Counted from the stretch's first letter, positions 26,327 to 34,345 are shown. The stretch: DNA of 64,000 nt from Nocardia thailandica NBRC 100428 (GCF_000308795.1 NZ_BAGK01000127.1:62001-126000); one strand, 5' to 3'. Program-made: numbers and translations. Notes: generated by a model not told the origin, from the letters alone.

Positions 26327-26770
26327 TCATCGCGCCCCGGGTCGCACGATCATGAGGATCACCACGACGGTCCAGAGCAGGTTGTAGATCCCGGCCAGCA
26401 TCGACAGCCTGCGCAGCCGGGCACCGTCGTCGGGCGAGTCGAGGGCCTCGCGTTGCAGCGGGTGGATGACCACGGCCAGCAGCGCGCCTGCCAGGAAGGT
26501 CAGCGCCATCGCGGCGAAGATCCAGATCTCGCTCATGCGGCCCTGGATCGTCGCCAGAGCGATCCCGAGCACCGGGACGAGCACCGCGAGCAGCGCGTAG
26601 CTCCCGGTGATCCGGTGGAAGGCCCTGGCCGCCGCGGCGTCGCGCACGTCGCCGGCTCCCGGCGCCGTGGTGACCGGCGCGTAGCGCGGGAACAGGCTGG
26701 CCGCGACCGCCGACCCGCCGATGAAGACGATGCCGGCCAGGACGTGCGCCGACAGCAGGATTTTCTCCAC
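26327..26770 (-). CDS. Small integral membrane protein (DUF2269-like)
   Basis: 147-residue protein with about four hydrophobic segments: LLSAHVLAGIVFIGGSAVAA, the YALLAVLVPVLGIALATI region, MALTFLAGALLAVVIH and LLWTVVVILMIV. The layout (His in the first helix, His near the third) is like DUF2269-type membrane proteins of unknown function. The start is GTG at 26770, directly after GGAGGAGTA. Two tandem copies of a 17-bp palindrome lie just upstream (26783-26828). The MarR gene next door is the probable regulator. Confidence 0.75.
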   Translation of the reverse strand: MEKILLSAHVLAGIVFIGGSAVAASLFPRYAPVTTAPGAGDVRDAAAARAFHRITGSYALLAVLVPVLGIALATIQGRMSEIWIFAAMALTFLAGALLAVVIHPLQREALDSPDDGARLRRLSMLAGIYNLLWTVVVILMIVRPGAR

Positions 26771-26782
26771 TACTCCTCCAAC

Positions 26783-26828
26783 CTTCAGTGTGGTTGAAGC
26801 ATAGCGGCGAGCTTCAGTTGTGTTGAAG
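26783..26828. promoter_or_regulatory. Tandem 17-bp palindromic operators
   Basis: CTTCAGTGTGGTTGAAG (26783-26799) and CTTCAGTTGTGTTGAAG (26812-26828), 29 bp apart centre to centre. They are immediately upstream of the membrane protein start (26770) and downstream of the MarR gene. The half-site is CTTCA/TGAAG. Confidence 0.65.
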
Positions 26829-26873
26829 GTTGTGGGTGACATCACCGGTGCGCGCGGCCGGAGCCCGCCCGGC

Positions 26874-27317
26874 TCAGCGGCGGACGCGGGTGAACGCGGC
26901 GGTCACCGCCGTGCCGATCTCGCGGTGGACGGGATCGGCGCCCGGCCCGAACAGGCGCGCGTCGACCTCGGCGATGACCCCCTCGGCGGAGCGGAGCAGG
27001 CGGTGACCGGCCGCGGTGAGCTCGATCGTCGAGGCCGACCCCGCCCGTGCCGTGCGGTCGCGCACCAGGCCGGCGGCGAGCATCGACTTCACGCCGGTGT
27101 GCACGCTCTGGACGCTGATCGCGCCCATGCGGGCCAGGTCGCTGAACGAGGCGCCCGGCACGCTGGCGATGTGCCCGAGCAGGGCCAGCCGCGAGATCGT
27201 CAGGCCGAGCGGGGCCAGCGCCGCGCCCAGTTCGGCCTCCACGCGATGCGCCAGCGTCAGCACCAGGACCGACGCGCTGACGGGAGGCGGGGCGGGGCGT
27301 TCTCGGTCGGCGGTCAC
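26874..27317 (-). CDS. MarR-family transcriptional regulator
   Basis: 147-residue winged-helix regulator. Family features are the helix pair FSDLARMGAISVQSVHTGVK (recognition helix, about residues 53-72) and the wing with VRDRTARAGSASTIELTAAG. The start is GTG at 27317, giving normal MarR length; further upstream codons run into the next gene's end. It precedes the membrane protein on the same strand with a 103-bp gap containing two tandem palindromes, its likely targets. Confidence 0.85.
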   Translation of the reverse strand: MTADRERPAPPPVSASVLVLTLAHRVEAELGAALAPLGLTISRLALLGHIASVPGASFSDLARMGAISVQSVHTGVKSMLAAGLVRDRTARAGSASTIELTAAGHRLLRSAEGVIAEVDARLFGPGADPVHREIGTAVTAAFTRVRR

Positions 27318-27363
27318 CGGCCCATTTTCCCGCACCGCGGCGCGCGGGCGGGGAAGGTGGCCG

Positions 27364-28257
27364 TCAGGTGCGTTCGGCCAGGACGAGTCCGACGGCCGGA
27401 TCGCCCACCTGGACGGGGCGCCCGAGCGGGGCGACGAGATCGTCCCAGGCATGGAAACCGGTCCGCCAGCCGTGTTCGGCCAGCCAGGTCTCCAGCGGTG
27501 GGGCGGATTCCTCCGGCGCGATCGGCGCGGCGCCGTCGCCGGTGACCAGCGCTCGCAGTTCGGTGTAGGCGGGCGAGTGCGGATCGACCGCGAACCGTCC
27601 GGTGCCGAAACGGCTTCCGGGCGCCGAGCATGCGGTGAGGTCCGCGTACACCCGCAGGCGGTGCGCCGGCGGCAGGTAGGGGAGCGCGCCCTCGTCGACC
27701 CAGTGCGTCGGCAGATCGTCCCGGAAACCCGCCGCCCGCAACGCCTCGACCCAGTCGGCCCGCAGGTCGACCGGAATCACCCGGCGGGCGCAGGTGGGCA
27801 CGGCGCCGCCGGCGCGGAGCACGGGCTCCTTGAACGCGAACAGCTCGGGCAGGTCGAGTTCGAAGACGGTGACCTCCGGGGGCAGCCCCATGCGGAAGGC
27901 GCGCGTGTCGAGTCCCGCGCCGACCACGACGATCTGGCGCAGCCCCCGCTCGACCGCTTCGGCGACCCGGTCGTCGACCAGCCGCACCCCGACGCTGCGC
28001 CCGGCGAAGAACTGCTCGGCCAGCGCCTCGACCCGCGCCCAGCGTTCGGGGCCGCCGGGCAGCCGGGCGAAGTCGGTGCGGGCCGCCGCGACGAAGGCCG
28101 CGGCGAGCGGATCGTCGTAGAGGCGATCCGGGCGGGCCGACTCGGTCGCGCGGATGACGGCGACGCCGACCGCGGTGAGGGCGACCCCGGCGACGGGAAC
28201 GTGTGTGCCGGACGTGCCGGACGTGCCGGACGTGCCCGACGGGCTGGACTCGGTCAT
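27364..28257 (-). CDS. SAM-dependent methyltransferase (LCM/PPM-type)
   Basis: 297-residue class I methyltransferase of the family abundant in mycobacteria and nocardiae (putative S-adenosylmethionine-dependent, leucine carboxyl methyltransferase-like). The SAM motif is IVVVGAGLDTRAFRM (about residues 107-121), after the ARPDRLYDDPLAAAF block typical of the family. The N-terminus carries a Ser-Gly-Thr repeat encoded by four 9-bp units. The start is ATG at 28257. It is divergent from a TetR gene with a striking 17-bp inverted repeat between them. Substrate unknown. Confidence 0.88.
   Translation of the reverse strand: MTESSPSGTSGTSGTSGTHVPVAGVALTAVGVAVIRATESARPDRLYDDPLAAAFVAAARTDFARLPGGPERWARVEALAEQFFAGRSVGVRLVDDRVAEAVERGLRQIVVVGAGLDTRAFRMGLPPEVTVFELDLPELFAFKEPVLRAGGAVPTCARRVIPVDLRADWVEALRAAGFRDDLPTHWVDEGALPYLPPAHRLRVYADLTACSAPGSRFGTGRFAVDPHSPAYTELRALVTGDGAAPIAPEESAPPLETWLAEHGWRTGFHAWDDLVAPLGRPVQVGDPAVGLVLAERT
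28205..28240. repeat. 9-bp tandem repeat in methyltransferase N-terminus
   Basis: Three exact copies of GTGCCGGAC plus a fourth with one change, encoding repeated Ser-Gly-Thr near residues 6-17. Likely prone to copy-number change without breaking the frame. Confidence 0.8.
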
Positions 28258-28275
28258 GATTGCCTCCCCAAACTG

Positions 28276-28343
28276 ACTTGCCGACCGGCTAGTGATTCCG
28301 GTCACGGCCACGACGCTATGCTTCTCCTAGCCGGTCGTCAAGT
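28276..28343. promoter_or_regulatory. Paired inverted operators in methyltransferase/TetR promoter
   Basis: ACTTGCCGACCGGCTAG (28276-28292) and CTAGCCGGTCGTCAAGT (28327-28343) are inverted copies matching at 16 of 17 bases, one near each divergent start (28257 and 28357). This is a typical arrangement for a TetR repressor controlling itself and its neighbour. Confidence 0.7.
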
Positions 28344-28356
28344 AAAAGGAAGAGGC

Positions 28357-28917
28357 GTGGACGGACGTCGCAGTGACACCAGGGAGCGCATCCGCGCCGT
28401 CGCGATGGAGCTGTTCTCCGAGCGCGGCTACGACAAGACCTCGCTGCGCGAGATCGCCGAACGCCTCGGCGTCACCAAAGCGGCGCTGTACTACCACTTC
28501 CGGACCAAGGAGGACATCGTCGCGAGCCTGTCCGACGACCTGCGCCGGGGCGTGGACGACATCGTGACCTGGGCGCAGGAGGCGCCACCCGGTCCCGACC
28601 GCGCCCGGCAGATCCTGCTGCGCTACAGCGCGCTGCTGCACGGGCTCGGCCGGGACATGATCCGCTTCTGGCACGAGAACCAGCCCGCGTTCCGCGACCT
28701 CGGCTTCGGGACGAGCCTGCGCTACCAGTTCCGGGTCCTCGCCGACCTGATGGTCGCCCCGAGCCGGGACCCGCTGGCGATCTACCGGGCGCGGCAGGCG
28801 CTGCTGGCGATCAGCTGGAGCCTGTCGATGATGGGCGATCTCGAGCTCGACGACGACGTCCTGCACCGGGAGGCGGTGCGGATCGGCACCGGCATCCTCG
28901 GATCACCCGGCGAGTGA
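28357..28917 (+). CDS. TetR-family transcriptional regulator
   Basis: 186-residue TetR with HTH TSLREIAERLGVTKAALYYH (about residues 28-47). The start is GTG at 28357 with AAAGGAAGAGG upstream. It is divergent from the methyltransferase; a 17-bp inverted repeat covers both promoters and the downstream copy ends 14 bp before this start, so autoregulation is very likely. The effector is unknown. Confidence 0.92.
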   Translation: MDGRRSDTRERIRAVAMELFSERGYDKTSLREIAERLGVTKAALYYHFRTKEDIVASLSDDLRRGVDDIVTWAQEAPPGPDRARQILLRYSALLHGLGRDMIRFWHENQPAFRDLGFGTSLRYQFRVLADLMVAPSRDPLAIYRARQALLAISWSLSMMGDLELDDDVLHREAVRIGTGILGSPGE

Positions 28918-29010
28918 CCGCCGGTCCTCCACGAAGGGGCCGGCCCGGTCGTCGTGCGGACGACAGGCGGTGGCGTGCCGGTGTCGAGGACGGACAGGGC
29001 CCGAACGGGT

Positions 29011-29472
29011 TCAGTCGAGGCAGAACTCGTTGCCTTCCGGGTCGGCCATGACGATGAAGCCCGCGCTCATCGGCGGCGCCGGTTCGAAGCGGCGCACCCG
29101 GGACGCGCCGAGGCCGACGAGGCGGGCGCACTCGGCCTCGAGGGCGGCCATCCGGTCCTCGCCGTGCAGGCCGGGGGCGGCGCGGACGTCGAGATGCACG
29201 CGGTTCTTGGCGACCTTGTCCTCGGGGACCTGCTGGAAGAACAGGCGCGGCCCCCGGCCCTCCGGGTCCTCCACCGCGGAGTTGGTGTTGCGCTGCTCGG
29301 GCGGCACGCCGACCTGTGCGAGGAACCGATCCCAGGCGTCGAGGGGGTCGGTGCCCTCGGGAACGTCGACGCCGGGCGGGCCCGGGTGCACGTATCCCAG
29401 GGCGTCGCGCCAGAACGTCGACAGGGCCCGCGGGTCGTGGGCATCGAAGGTGATCTGGATCTCTCGGCTCAT
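29011..29472 (-). CDS. VOC-family glyoxalase-like protein
   Basis: 153-residue vicinal-oxygen-chelate fold protein made of two beta-alpha-beta modules, starting SREIQITFDAHDPRALSTFW and ending MADPEGNEFCLD. The end motif is the usual last metal-binding region of the family. Such proteins range from glyoxalases and dioxygenases to antibiotic-binding proteins; the function here is unknown. The start is ATG at 29472; an upstream extension lacks a ribosome site. It is divergent from the OsmC gene with a 138-bp gap. Confidence 0.85.
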   Translation of the reverse strand: MSREIQITFDAHDPRALSTFWRDALGYVHPGPPGVDVPEGTDPLDAWDRFLAQVGVPPEQRNTNSAVEDPEGRGPRLFFQQVPEDKVAKNRVHLDVRAAPGLHGEDRMAALEAECARLVGLGASRVRRFEPAPPMSAGFIVMADPEGNEFCLD

Positions 29473-29610
29473 GCTCGTGATGCTAGGCGCGCGGTCCGAC
29501 AGATCCCGGACGGTCCCGCTCACGGTGAGCCGAAGGGTGTTCGCCGGCCCTTCGCGTCCGCACACTGGCCCGCGTTGGAGAGTTCGTCACTGACGCGAGG
29601 GAGACGCGCG

Positions 29611-30132
29611 ATGACCACCGAAACCCGTACCACCCTGAATGAGGTCGACATCGACGCCGTGGGCGGCCTGATCGAGGCCGTCCGGACCGATCCGGCCAAG
29701 GGACACACCACCTGGGCGGCGCACGTGCGGTGGAACGGCGCGTTCGCCTCCTCGGCGACGATCCGCTCGTTCGACCCCGTCCCGTCCGACGAGCCGCCCG
29801 CCCTCGGCGGCGGCGACACCGCGCCCAACCCCGTCGAGCAGCTGCTCGCCGCGCTGGGCAACTGCCTCGCCGTGGGCTACGCCGCGAACGCCACGGTCGC
29901 GGGGATCGCGATCGAGGACCTGCGCATCGACCTGCGCGGCGACCTCGACCTGCAGGTCTTCCTCGGATTGTCCGAGGGGCACGCCGGTTTCGAGACCATC
30001 ACGGCCACGGTGCGCCTGGACTCCGACGCGACGCCGGAGCAGCTGGCCGACCTGCACGCCAAGGTCGCGGCCAGCTCGCCGGTCGGGCACACGCTGCGGC
30101 ACGCGGTGCCGCTGGAGATCGTCGCGGGATAG
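29611..30132 (+). CDS. OsmC-family protein
   Basis: 173-residue OsmC/Ohr fold protein. The first redox cysteine is in ALGNCLAVGY (C85). The second cysteine of peroxidase members is absent: the later helix reads SPVGHTLRHAVP. It may therefore be a non-peroxidase YhfA-like member or use another resolving thiol. The N-terminus has about 35 extra residues. The start is ATG at 29611 with GAGGGAG upstream. It is convergent with the sigma factor gene, 15 bp apart. Confidence 0.88.
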   Translation: MTTETRTTLNEVDIDAVGGLIEAVRTDPAKGHTTWAAHVRWNGAFASSATIRSFDPVPSDEPPALGGGDTAPNPVEQLLAALGNCLAVGYAANATVAGIAIEDLRIDLRGDLDLQVFLGLSEGHAGFETITATVRLDSDATPEQLADLHAKVAASSPVGHTLRHAVPLEIVAG

Positions 30133-30147
30133 GCGCCCGGGCAGCCG

Positions 30148-31095
30148 TCACCAGGCCTCGATGATCGGCGTGCCGGGGTCGTGCAGGTCCCACCGCTCGG
30201 TGAGGCGGTGCAGGCGGGCGGGGGTCGCGATGCCACGGACGGCGGCGATCCGGCCCGCCCGCGTCTCGAGCACGAGGATGCCCCGGACGCGCCGGTCGAC
30301 GAGGGCGATCATCGCGGGCGAACCGTTGACCAGCGCGGCGTGCATCGTCGCGGTGCCGCCGGCGAGCGCGCGTTTGGCGGGGGTCGGGGCGAAGCCCGCG
30401 CGGACGGCGCGAGCGATCCGGCCCGGGGTGTCGTAGCGGAGCAGCCGGCGGAGCCCGCCGAGACCGGCCCCGTCGGAGGTGCCGGTCGCGTCCTCGGTGA
30501 GCAGGGCGACCAGGCGGTCGGTGCGGCCCGAGGACGCGGCGGCGACGAAGGCTTCGACGATGCGCCGCGCCTCCGCGCGGTCGACATCGGTGTCGTGGCG
30601 GGCGGCCGCGACGCGACGCCGGGCCCGGTGCGCGTGCTGCTGACTGGCCGACTCGGTGATGCCGAGGATGGCCGCGATCTCGGCGTGGGAGTACGAGAAC
30701 GCCTCGCGCAGAACGTAGACCGCCCGCTCGGTGGGGGTGAGGCGTTCCATGAGCAGCAGCACGGCCAGGGTCACCGACTCGCGCTGTTCGGCGGTGTCGG
30801 CGGGGCCGAGCATGGGGTCGCCGTCGAGCAGCGGTTCGGGCATCCACGCGCCGACGGCCCGCTCGTGCCGCGCGCGGGCCGACCGGAGCCGGTCCAGCGC
30901 GAGGTGGGTGACGATCGTGGTCAGCCACGCCTCGGGGACCGCGATGTGCTCACGGTCGGCGGCCTGCCACCGCAGGAACGCGTCCTGGACCGTGTCCTCG
31001 GCGTCAGCGGCCGAGCCGAGCAGACGGTAGGCCAGGGAGGCCAGCCGGTGCCGGCTGGCCTCGAAACGCGCCACGGTGGCAGTGTCCACGCGCAC
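30148..31095 (-). CDS. ECF41-type RNA polymerase sigma factor (SigJ-like)
   Basis: 315-residue ECF sigma factor with regions 2 and 4 (about residues 10-165; region 4 helix SHAEIAAILGITESASQQHA) followed by a SnoaL/NTF2-like C-terminal domain of about 130 residues, the hallmark of ECF41. The linker motif WMPEPL matches the family WLPEPL. ECF41 factors have no classical anti-sigma factor; the fused domain controls activity. They usually transcribe an adjacent oxidoreductase or CMD gene; here the NAD(P)/FAD oxidoreductase lies 4 bp upstream, and its promoter at 32319-32346 fits the ECF41 consensus. The start is at 31095. Confidence 0.9.
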   Translation of the reverse strand: MRVDTATVARFEASRHRLASLAYRLLGSAADAEDTVQDAFLRWQAADREHIAVPEAWLTTIVTHLALDRLRSARARHERAVGAWMPEPLLDGDPMLGPADTAEQRESVTLAVLLLMERLTPTERAVYVLREAFSYSHAEIAAILGITESASQQHAHRARRRVAAARHDTDVDRAEARRIVEAFVAAASSGRTDRLVALLTEDATGTSDGAGLGGLRRLLRYDTPGRIARAVRAGFAPTPAKRALAGGTATMHAALVNGSPAMIALVDRRVRGILVLETRAGRIAAVRGIATPARLHRLTERWDLHDPGTPIIEAW

Positions 31096-31099
31096 GACT

Positions 31100-32287
31100 C
31101 TAGGCGGCGACCGCGCCCGGTCGGGCAGGCGCCGCGGCGTCGAGGCGATGGGCGCGCCGCAGCGTGCCGACGCCGGGATGCCCCACGTTCCAGGCGGCGC
31201 CGCGCAGGATCGCGGCCTTCACCCACGCCGCGGGCCTGCCGCGCAGCGACCACGTCGACTCCGCCGCGCCGTCGACGAGCTGGAAGATCGCGTCCCGGCG
31301 GCCGAGCGAGATGTGGTTGCCGACGTAGGCCAGCGAGGTCGTACGGACGGTCCGGCCGGTCCGGTCGCCGATGATCGCGGCGGTGGCCTGCATGCCGGTG
31401 AAACCGGCCGACGCGCACGACATCGGCAGCGGGCGCCCGTTGTCGCCGACGACGAACACGGCGTCCCCGGCGACGTAGACGTCGGGGTGCGAGACCGACC
31501 GCATCTGCCGGTCGACCCGGATCCGGCCGTCCTCGGCCACCGCGAGCCCGGCGGCCGCGGCGATCGGGTGCGCGGCGAAACCGGCCGCCCACACCGTGAC
31601 ATCGGCCGCGAGGGCGGTGCCGTCGGCGGCGATCGCGCCGTGTGCGCCCACCCGGGTGATCGCGGTGTGCTCGCGCACCGTGATCCCGAACCGGTCGACG
31701 GCGCGCGCGAGGTGGCGACGGGCCCGCTCGCCCAGCCACCCCCCGAGTTCGCCGCTGGTCACCAGGTCCACCCGCAGGTTCGGCCGGGCTTCGGCGATCT
31801 CGGTGACGGTTTCGATCGCGGTCAGGTTGCCGCCGACCACGAGGACCCGCCCGCCGTCGGGCAGGCCGTCCAGGCGGGCGCGCAGGCGCAGCGCCGACGG
31901 GCGCGCGGCCACCGGGAAGGCGTGCTCGGCCACGCCGGGAACGTCGTGCCCGGCGGCGGCGCTGCCCAGGGTGTACAGCAGCGCGTCGTAGCCGAGGGTC
32001 TCCGGGCCGTGCCCGCCCGTGATCGCGACGGTCCGCCGGTCGGGATCGAGGCCGGTCACCCGCGCCACCCGGAACCGGATGCCGGTGCCCGCGAAGATGT
32101 CCGCCAGCGGCCTGCGCGGCAGGTCGCGTCCGGCGGCGAGCTGATGCAGGCGCAACCGTTCCACGAAGTCGGGATCGGCATTGACGACCGTGATCTCGAA
32201 ATCGTCCGCGTGGAGCCGGCGGGCCAGGTAACCGGCCGAGTAGGCCCCGGCGTAACCGGCCCCGAGGACGACGATGCGGTGCTTCAT
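31100..32287 (-). CDS. NAD(P)/FAD-dependent oxidoreductase (NDH-2-like)
   Basis: 395-residue two-dinucleotide-binding flavoprotein: FAD motif IVVLGAGYAGAYSAGYLAR (residues 5-23), NAD motif VLVVGGNLTAIETVTEIA (about 149-166) and the FAD ribityl motif DVYVAGDAVFV. It resembles type II NADH dehydrogenases (COG1252), but no C-terminal membrane anchor is visible. The ATG at 32287 has AGGAG upstream. It is the first gene before the ECF41 sigma factor and has a likely ECF41 promoter, so the pair form a self-activating module. The electron acceptor is unknown. Confidence 0.88.
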   Translation of the reverse strand: MKHRIVVLGAGYAGAYSAGYLARRLHADDFEITVVNADPDFVERLRLHQLAAGRDLPRRPLADIFAGTGIRFRVARVTGLDPDRRTVAITGGHGPETLGYDALLYTLGSAAAGHDVPGVAEHAFPVAARPSALRLRARLDGLPDGGRVLVVGGNLTAIETVTEIAEARPNLRVDLVTSGELGGWLGERARRHLARAVDRFGITVREHTAITRVGAHGAIAADGTALAADVTVWAAGFAAHPIAAAAGLAVAEDGRIRVDRQMRSVSHPDVYVAGDAVFVVGDNGRPLPMSCASAGFTGMQATAAIIGDRTGRTVRTTSLAYVGNHISLGRRDAIFQLVDGAAESTWSLRGRPAAWVKAAILRGAAWNVGHPGVGTLRRAHRLDAAAPARPGAVAA

Positions 32288-32318
32288 GGTTCGCTCCTGT
32301 CTGGTTCGCGTGCACCTT

Positions 32319-32346
32319 GAACGGGGCGGCGCGCGAATTCCTGACA
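32319..32346 (-). promoter_or_regulatory. Probable ECF41-type promoter
   Basis: On the minus strand TGTCAGG (32346-32340), a 16-nt spacer, then CGTTC (32323-32319). The known ECF41 pattern is TGTCACA with CGTC about 16 nt later. It lies 32 bp before the oxidoreductase start codon. Confidence 0.6.
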
Positions 32347-32355
32347 GCGCCTCGG

Positions 32356-32371
32356 CGTGATGTGGGTCACA
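32356..32371. promoter_or_regulatory. CRP-like site
   Basis: CGTGA-TGTGGG-TCACA matches TGTGA-N6-TCACA at 9 of 10 positions, 10 bp upstream of the ECF41 -35 element. Possible CRP/GlxR input to the oxidoreductase-sigma operon. Confidence 0.4.
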
Positions 32372-32437
32372 GGTCGATCGGCGCCGGCCGGCGCGGTGCG
32401 GCGCGCGATCGCGGACCCGGCCGCCGCGCCGACGAGA

Positions 32438-33343
32438 TCAGCGAAACGACCAGTCCGGCAACGGTTCCCGCGCGGCCAGCCACTCGGCCGGCACTCCGCG
32501 CGCGCCCGCCCGGTCGCCGACGCCGGTGTGCGCGGCCACGATCCCGCCGACGATCGCCGCCGTGGTGTCGGCGTCCCCGCCCGCCTCCACGCACGCGGTG
32601 ACCGCGGCCGGATAGTCGCGCAGATGGGTCGCGGCCGCCCACAGCGTGAACGGCACCGTGTCCTGGGCGCTCACCTGCGCGCCGTTGCCGAGCTCGTAGG
32701 CGGCCTCGGCGACCGTCGCCCCGAGCAGTGCCCGGGCGCGGCGGATGCCCGACGCGGTGCGGCCGTCGATCAGACAGGGGTCGACGGCGTCGAGCAATTC
32801 CGCTGCGTCGCATCCGCTCTCGCGGGTCGCGGCGGCGTGACAGGCGGCCACCGCGACCGCCATGGCGCCGATCACGGCCTCCGCGTGCCGGTGCGTGATC
32901 TCGGCCGAGCGCGCCGCCTCGGCCGCCGCGCGATCCGGCTCCCCGGCGAACCAGGCACCCAGCGGCGCGACCCGCATCGCCGCCCCGTTGCCCCACGACC
33001 CGCGCCCGTCGAAGAGCGCGCCCGCCGCCTCGGCCCACGGGAGACCGTCCCGGATGCGGTGCAGTACGGCGACGGTCCCGCCGCTGTAGCCGCGATACGG
33101 CTCGCAGCGGTCGGCGAACACGGCAGCCAGCGCGTCGCGGTCGACCGACCCGCGATCGTGTAGTTCGGTGTAGACCGACGCGGCCATTTCGGTGTCGTCG
33201 GTCCACGGCCAGGGGGCGGCGGGTGGACGACCGGCGAGGAGATCGGGCACGGAACTGCCCGGGACGAAGAACTGGGCGCCCAGCGCGTCACCGACGGAGA
33301 GACCGTCGAGACTGTCGCGGGCGGCGGAGCGATGACGCGGCAT
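32438..33343 (-). CDS. ADP-ribosylglycohydrolase-family protein
   Basis: 301-residue all-helical ARH/DraG-type hydrolase. Metal-binding motifs are present: GDALGAQ near residue 18, WTDDTEM (48-51 TDDT) and GGDADTTAAIVGGI near 262. They bind two Mg ions and remove ADP-ribose from proteins or related ligands. The ATG at 33343 has no obvious ribosome site and lies in the loop of a 10-bp perfect hairpin (33331-33355). No partner ADP-ribosyltransferase is in the window. Monocistronic as far as seen. Confidence 0.9.
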   Translation of the reverse strand: MPRHRSAARDSLDGLSVGDALGAQFFVPGSSVPDLLAGRPPAAPWPWTDDTEMAASVYTELHDRGSVDRDALAAVFADRCEPYRGYSGGTVAVLHRIRDGLPWAEAAGALFDGRGSWGNGAAMRVAPLGAWFAGEPDRAAAEAARSAEITHRHAEAVIGAMAVAVAACHAAATRESGCDAAELLDAVDPCLIDGRTASGIRRARALLGATVAEAAYELGNGAQVSAQDTVPFTLWAAATHLRDYPAAVTACVEAGGDADTTAAIVGGIVAAHTGVGDRAGARGVPAEWLAAREPLPDWSFR

Positions 33344-33355
33344 GTCCGCGTCATC
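33331..33355 (-). promoter_or_regulatory. Hairpin with the start codon in its loop
   Basis: Perfect 10-bp arms GATGACGCGG / CCGCGTCATC flank a 5-nt loop that reads ACATG on the minus strand; the ATG is the start codon of the ADP-ribosylglycohydrolase. It could be an RNA switch on initiation or a DNA operator. Confidence 0.5.
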
Positions 33356-33397
33356 GTGCCATATCCGCGCGCGGACGGCACCGCCCCGGGTCGGTTG

Positions 33398-34255
33398 TCA
33401 TCGCGGTTGGCTGGGATCCTCGGGATCGCGCAGCGCGTCGCGTTCGTAGCCCGCGCGCGTTGACCTGTTCGTGCCCAGGGCCGCGACCTGATCGGGCACC
33501 ATCCGGCGGTACACCGCGGACCGCAGCAGGTCGGGCAGCAGGCCGGCGGCGCGGACGAGGAGGCCGACATAGCCGGGGACGGTCACGTCGAAGCGAGGCC
33601 GCTCGATCACCGCCGCCACCGCCCTCGCGACCTGTTCGGGGGTCAGCCGCGCGACGGCGCCGGAGGAGGTCCCCGCGGCGAGCCGGGTCTCGACGACGGT
33701 CGGCATCACCACCGAGAGCTCGACGCCGCTGCCGCGCAGTTCGGCCCGCACGGCGGACAGGTAGCCGTACACCCCGTGTTTGGTCGCGGCGTAGGTGGCC
33801 TCGCCGGGCGGGGCCAGCTTGGACGCCGCCGAGGCCACCGTGACGATGTGACCGCGTCCGCGCTCGCGCATCCGCGGCGCGGCCAGGCGCACCCCGCGGA
33901 TGACCCCGTGCAGATTGACCTCGAGCTGCCGGTGCGTGGCCTGGTCGGACTCCTCGTCGAAGGGGCCGACCCACATCACCCCGGCGTTGTTGACCAGCAC
34001 GTCGATCGGCCCCCACCGCGCCTCGACCGCGTCGAGGAAGGCGCGGAACGAGCCGGAGTCGGTGACGTCGAGCCCGAATCCGGCCGTCTCGCCGGGCAAT
34101 CCGGCCGCGGCCGTGGACGCCGCCGCCGCGTCGAGGTCGCCGAGGGCCACCCGGTGGCCGGCCGTGGCGAGCTGCGCGGCGACGGCCAGCCCGATTCCTC
34201 GCGCGGCGCCGGTCACGGCGATCACCCGCCCGCGCGGCTGTTCCGATCGACCCAT
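33398..34255 (-). CDS. SDR-family oxidoreductase
   Basis: 285-residue SDR with TGAARGIG at about 15-22, NNAGVMW, catalytic serine in VASAASK and YAATKHG (YxxxK), and a longer C-terminal tail (residues 230-285) as in the mycobacterial SDRs that act on lipids. The start is ATG at 34255 with AGGAGGAG 5 nt upstream; an ATG 33 bp earlier is less good. It follows the TetR gene on the same strand; the palindrome TGACATG-N4-CATGTCA between them (34283-34300) is the likely operator. Confidence 0.9.
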   Translation of the reverse strand: MGRSEQPRGRVIAVTGAARGIGLAVAAQLATAGHRVALGDLDAAAASTAAAGLPGETAGFGLDVTDSGSFRAFLDAVEARWGPIDVLVNNAGVMWVGPFDEESDQATHRQLEVNLHGVIRGVRLAAPRMRERGRGHIVTVASAASKLAPPGEATYAATKHGVYGYLSAVRAELRGSGVELSVVMPTVVETRLAAGTSSGAVARLTPEQVARAVAAVIERPRFDVTVPGYVGLLVRAAGLLPDLLRSAVYRRMVPDQVAALGTNRSTRAGYERDALRDPEDPSQPR

Positions 34256-34282
34256 CGGGTCTCCTCCTGTCGGCGAACTATC

Positions 34283-34300
34283 TGACATGTCGGCATGTCA
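34283..34300. promoter_or_regulatory. Palindromic operator upstream of SDR
   Basis: TGACATG-TCGG-CATGTCA, perfect 7-bp arms, 28 bp before the SDR start codon (34255) and just after the end of the TetR gene (34346). Confidence 0.65.
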
Positions 34301-34345
34301 AAAGTTGCGTCGAGTATGGCACAGCCGGGGCGGGAGCGGGCGCGG

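Noticed and set aside
28205-28240. Short tandem repeat as a CRISPR-like or operator repeat
   Set aside because: It is inside the methyltransferase coding region, in frame, with 9-bp units and no spacers.
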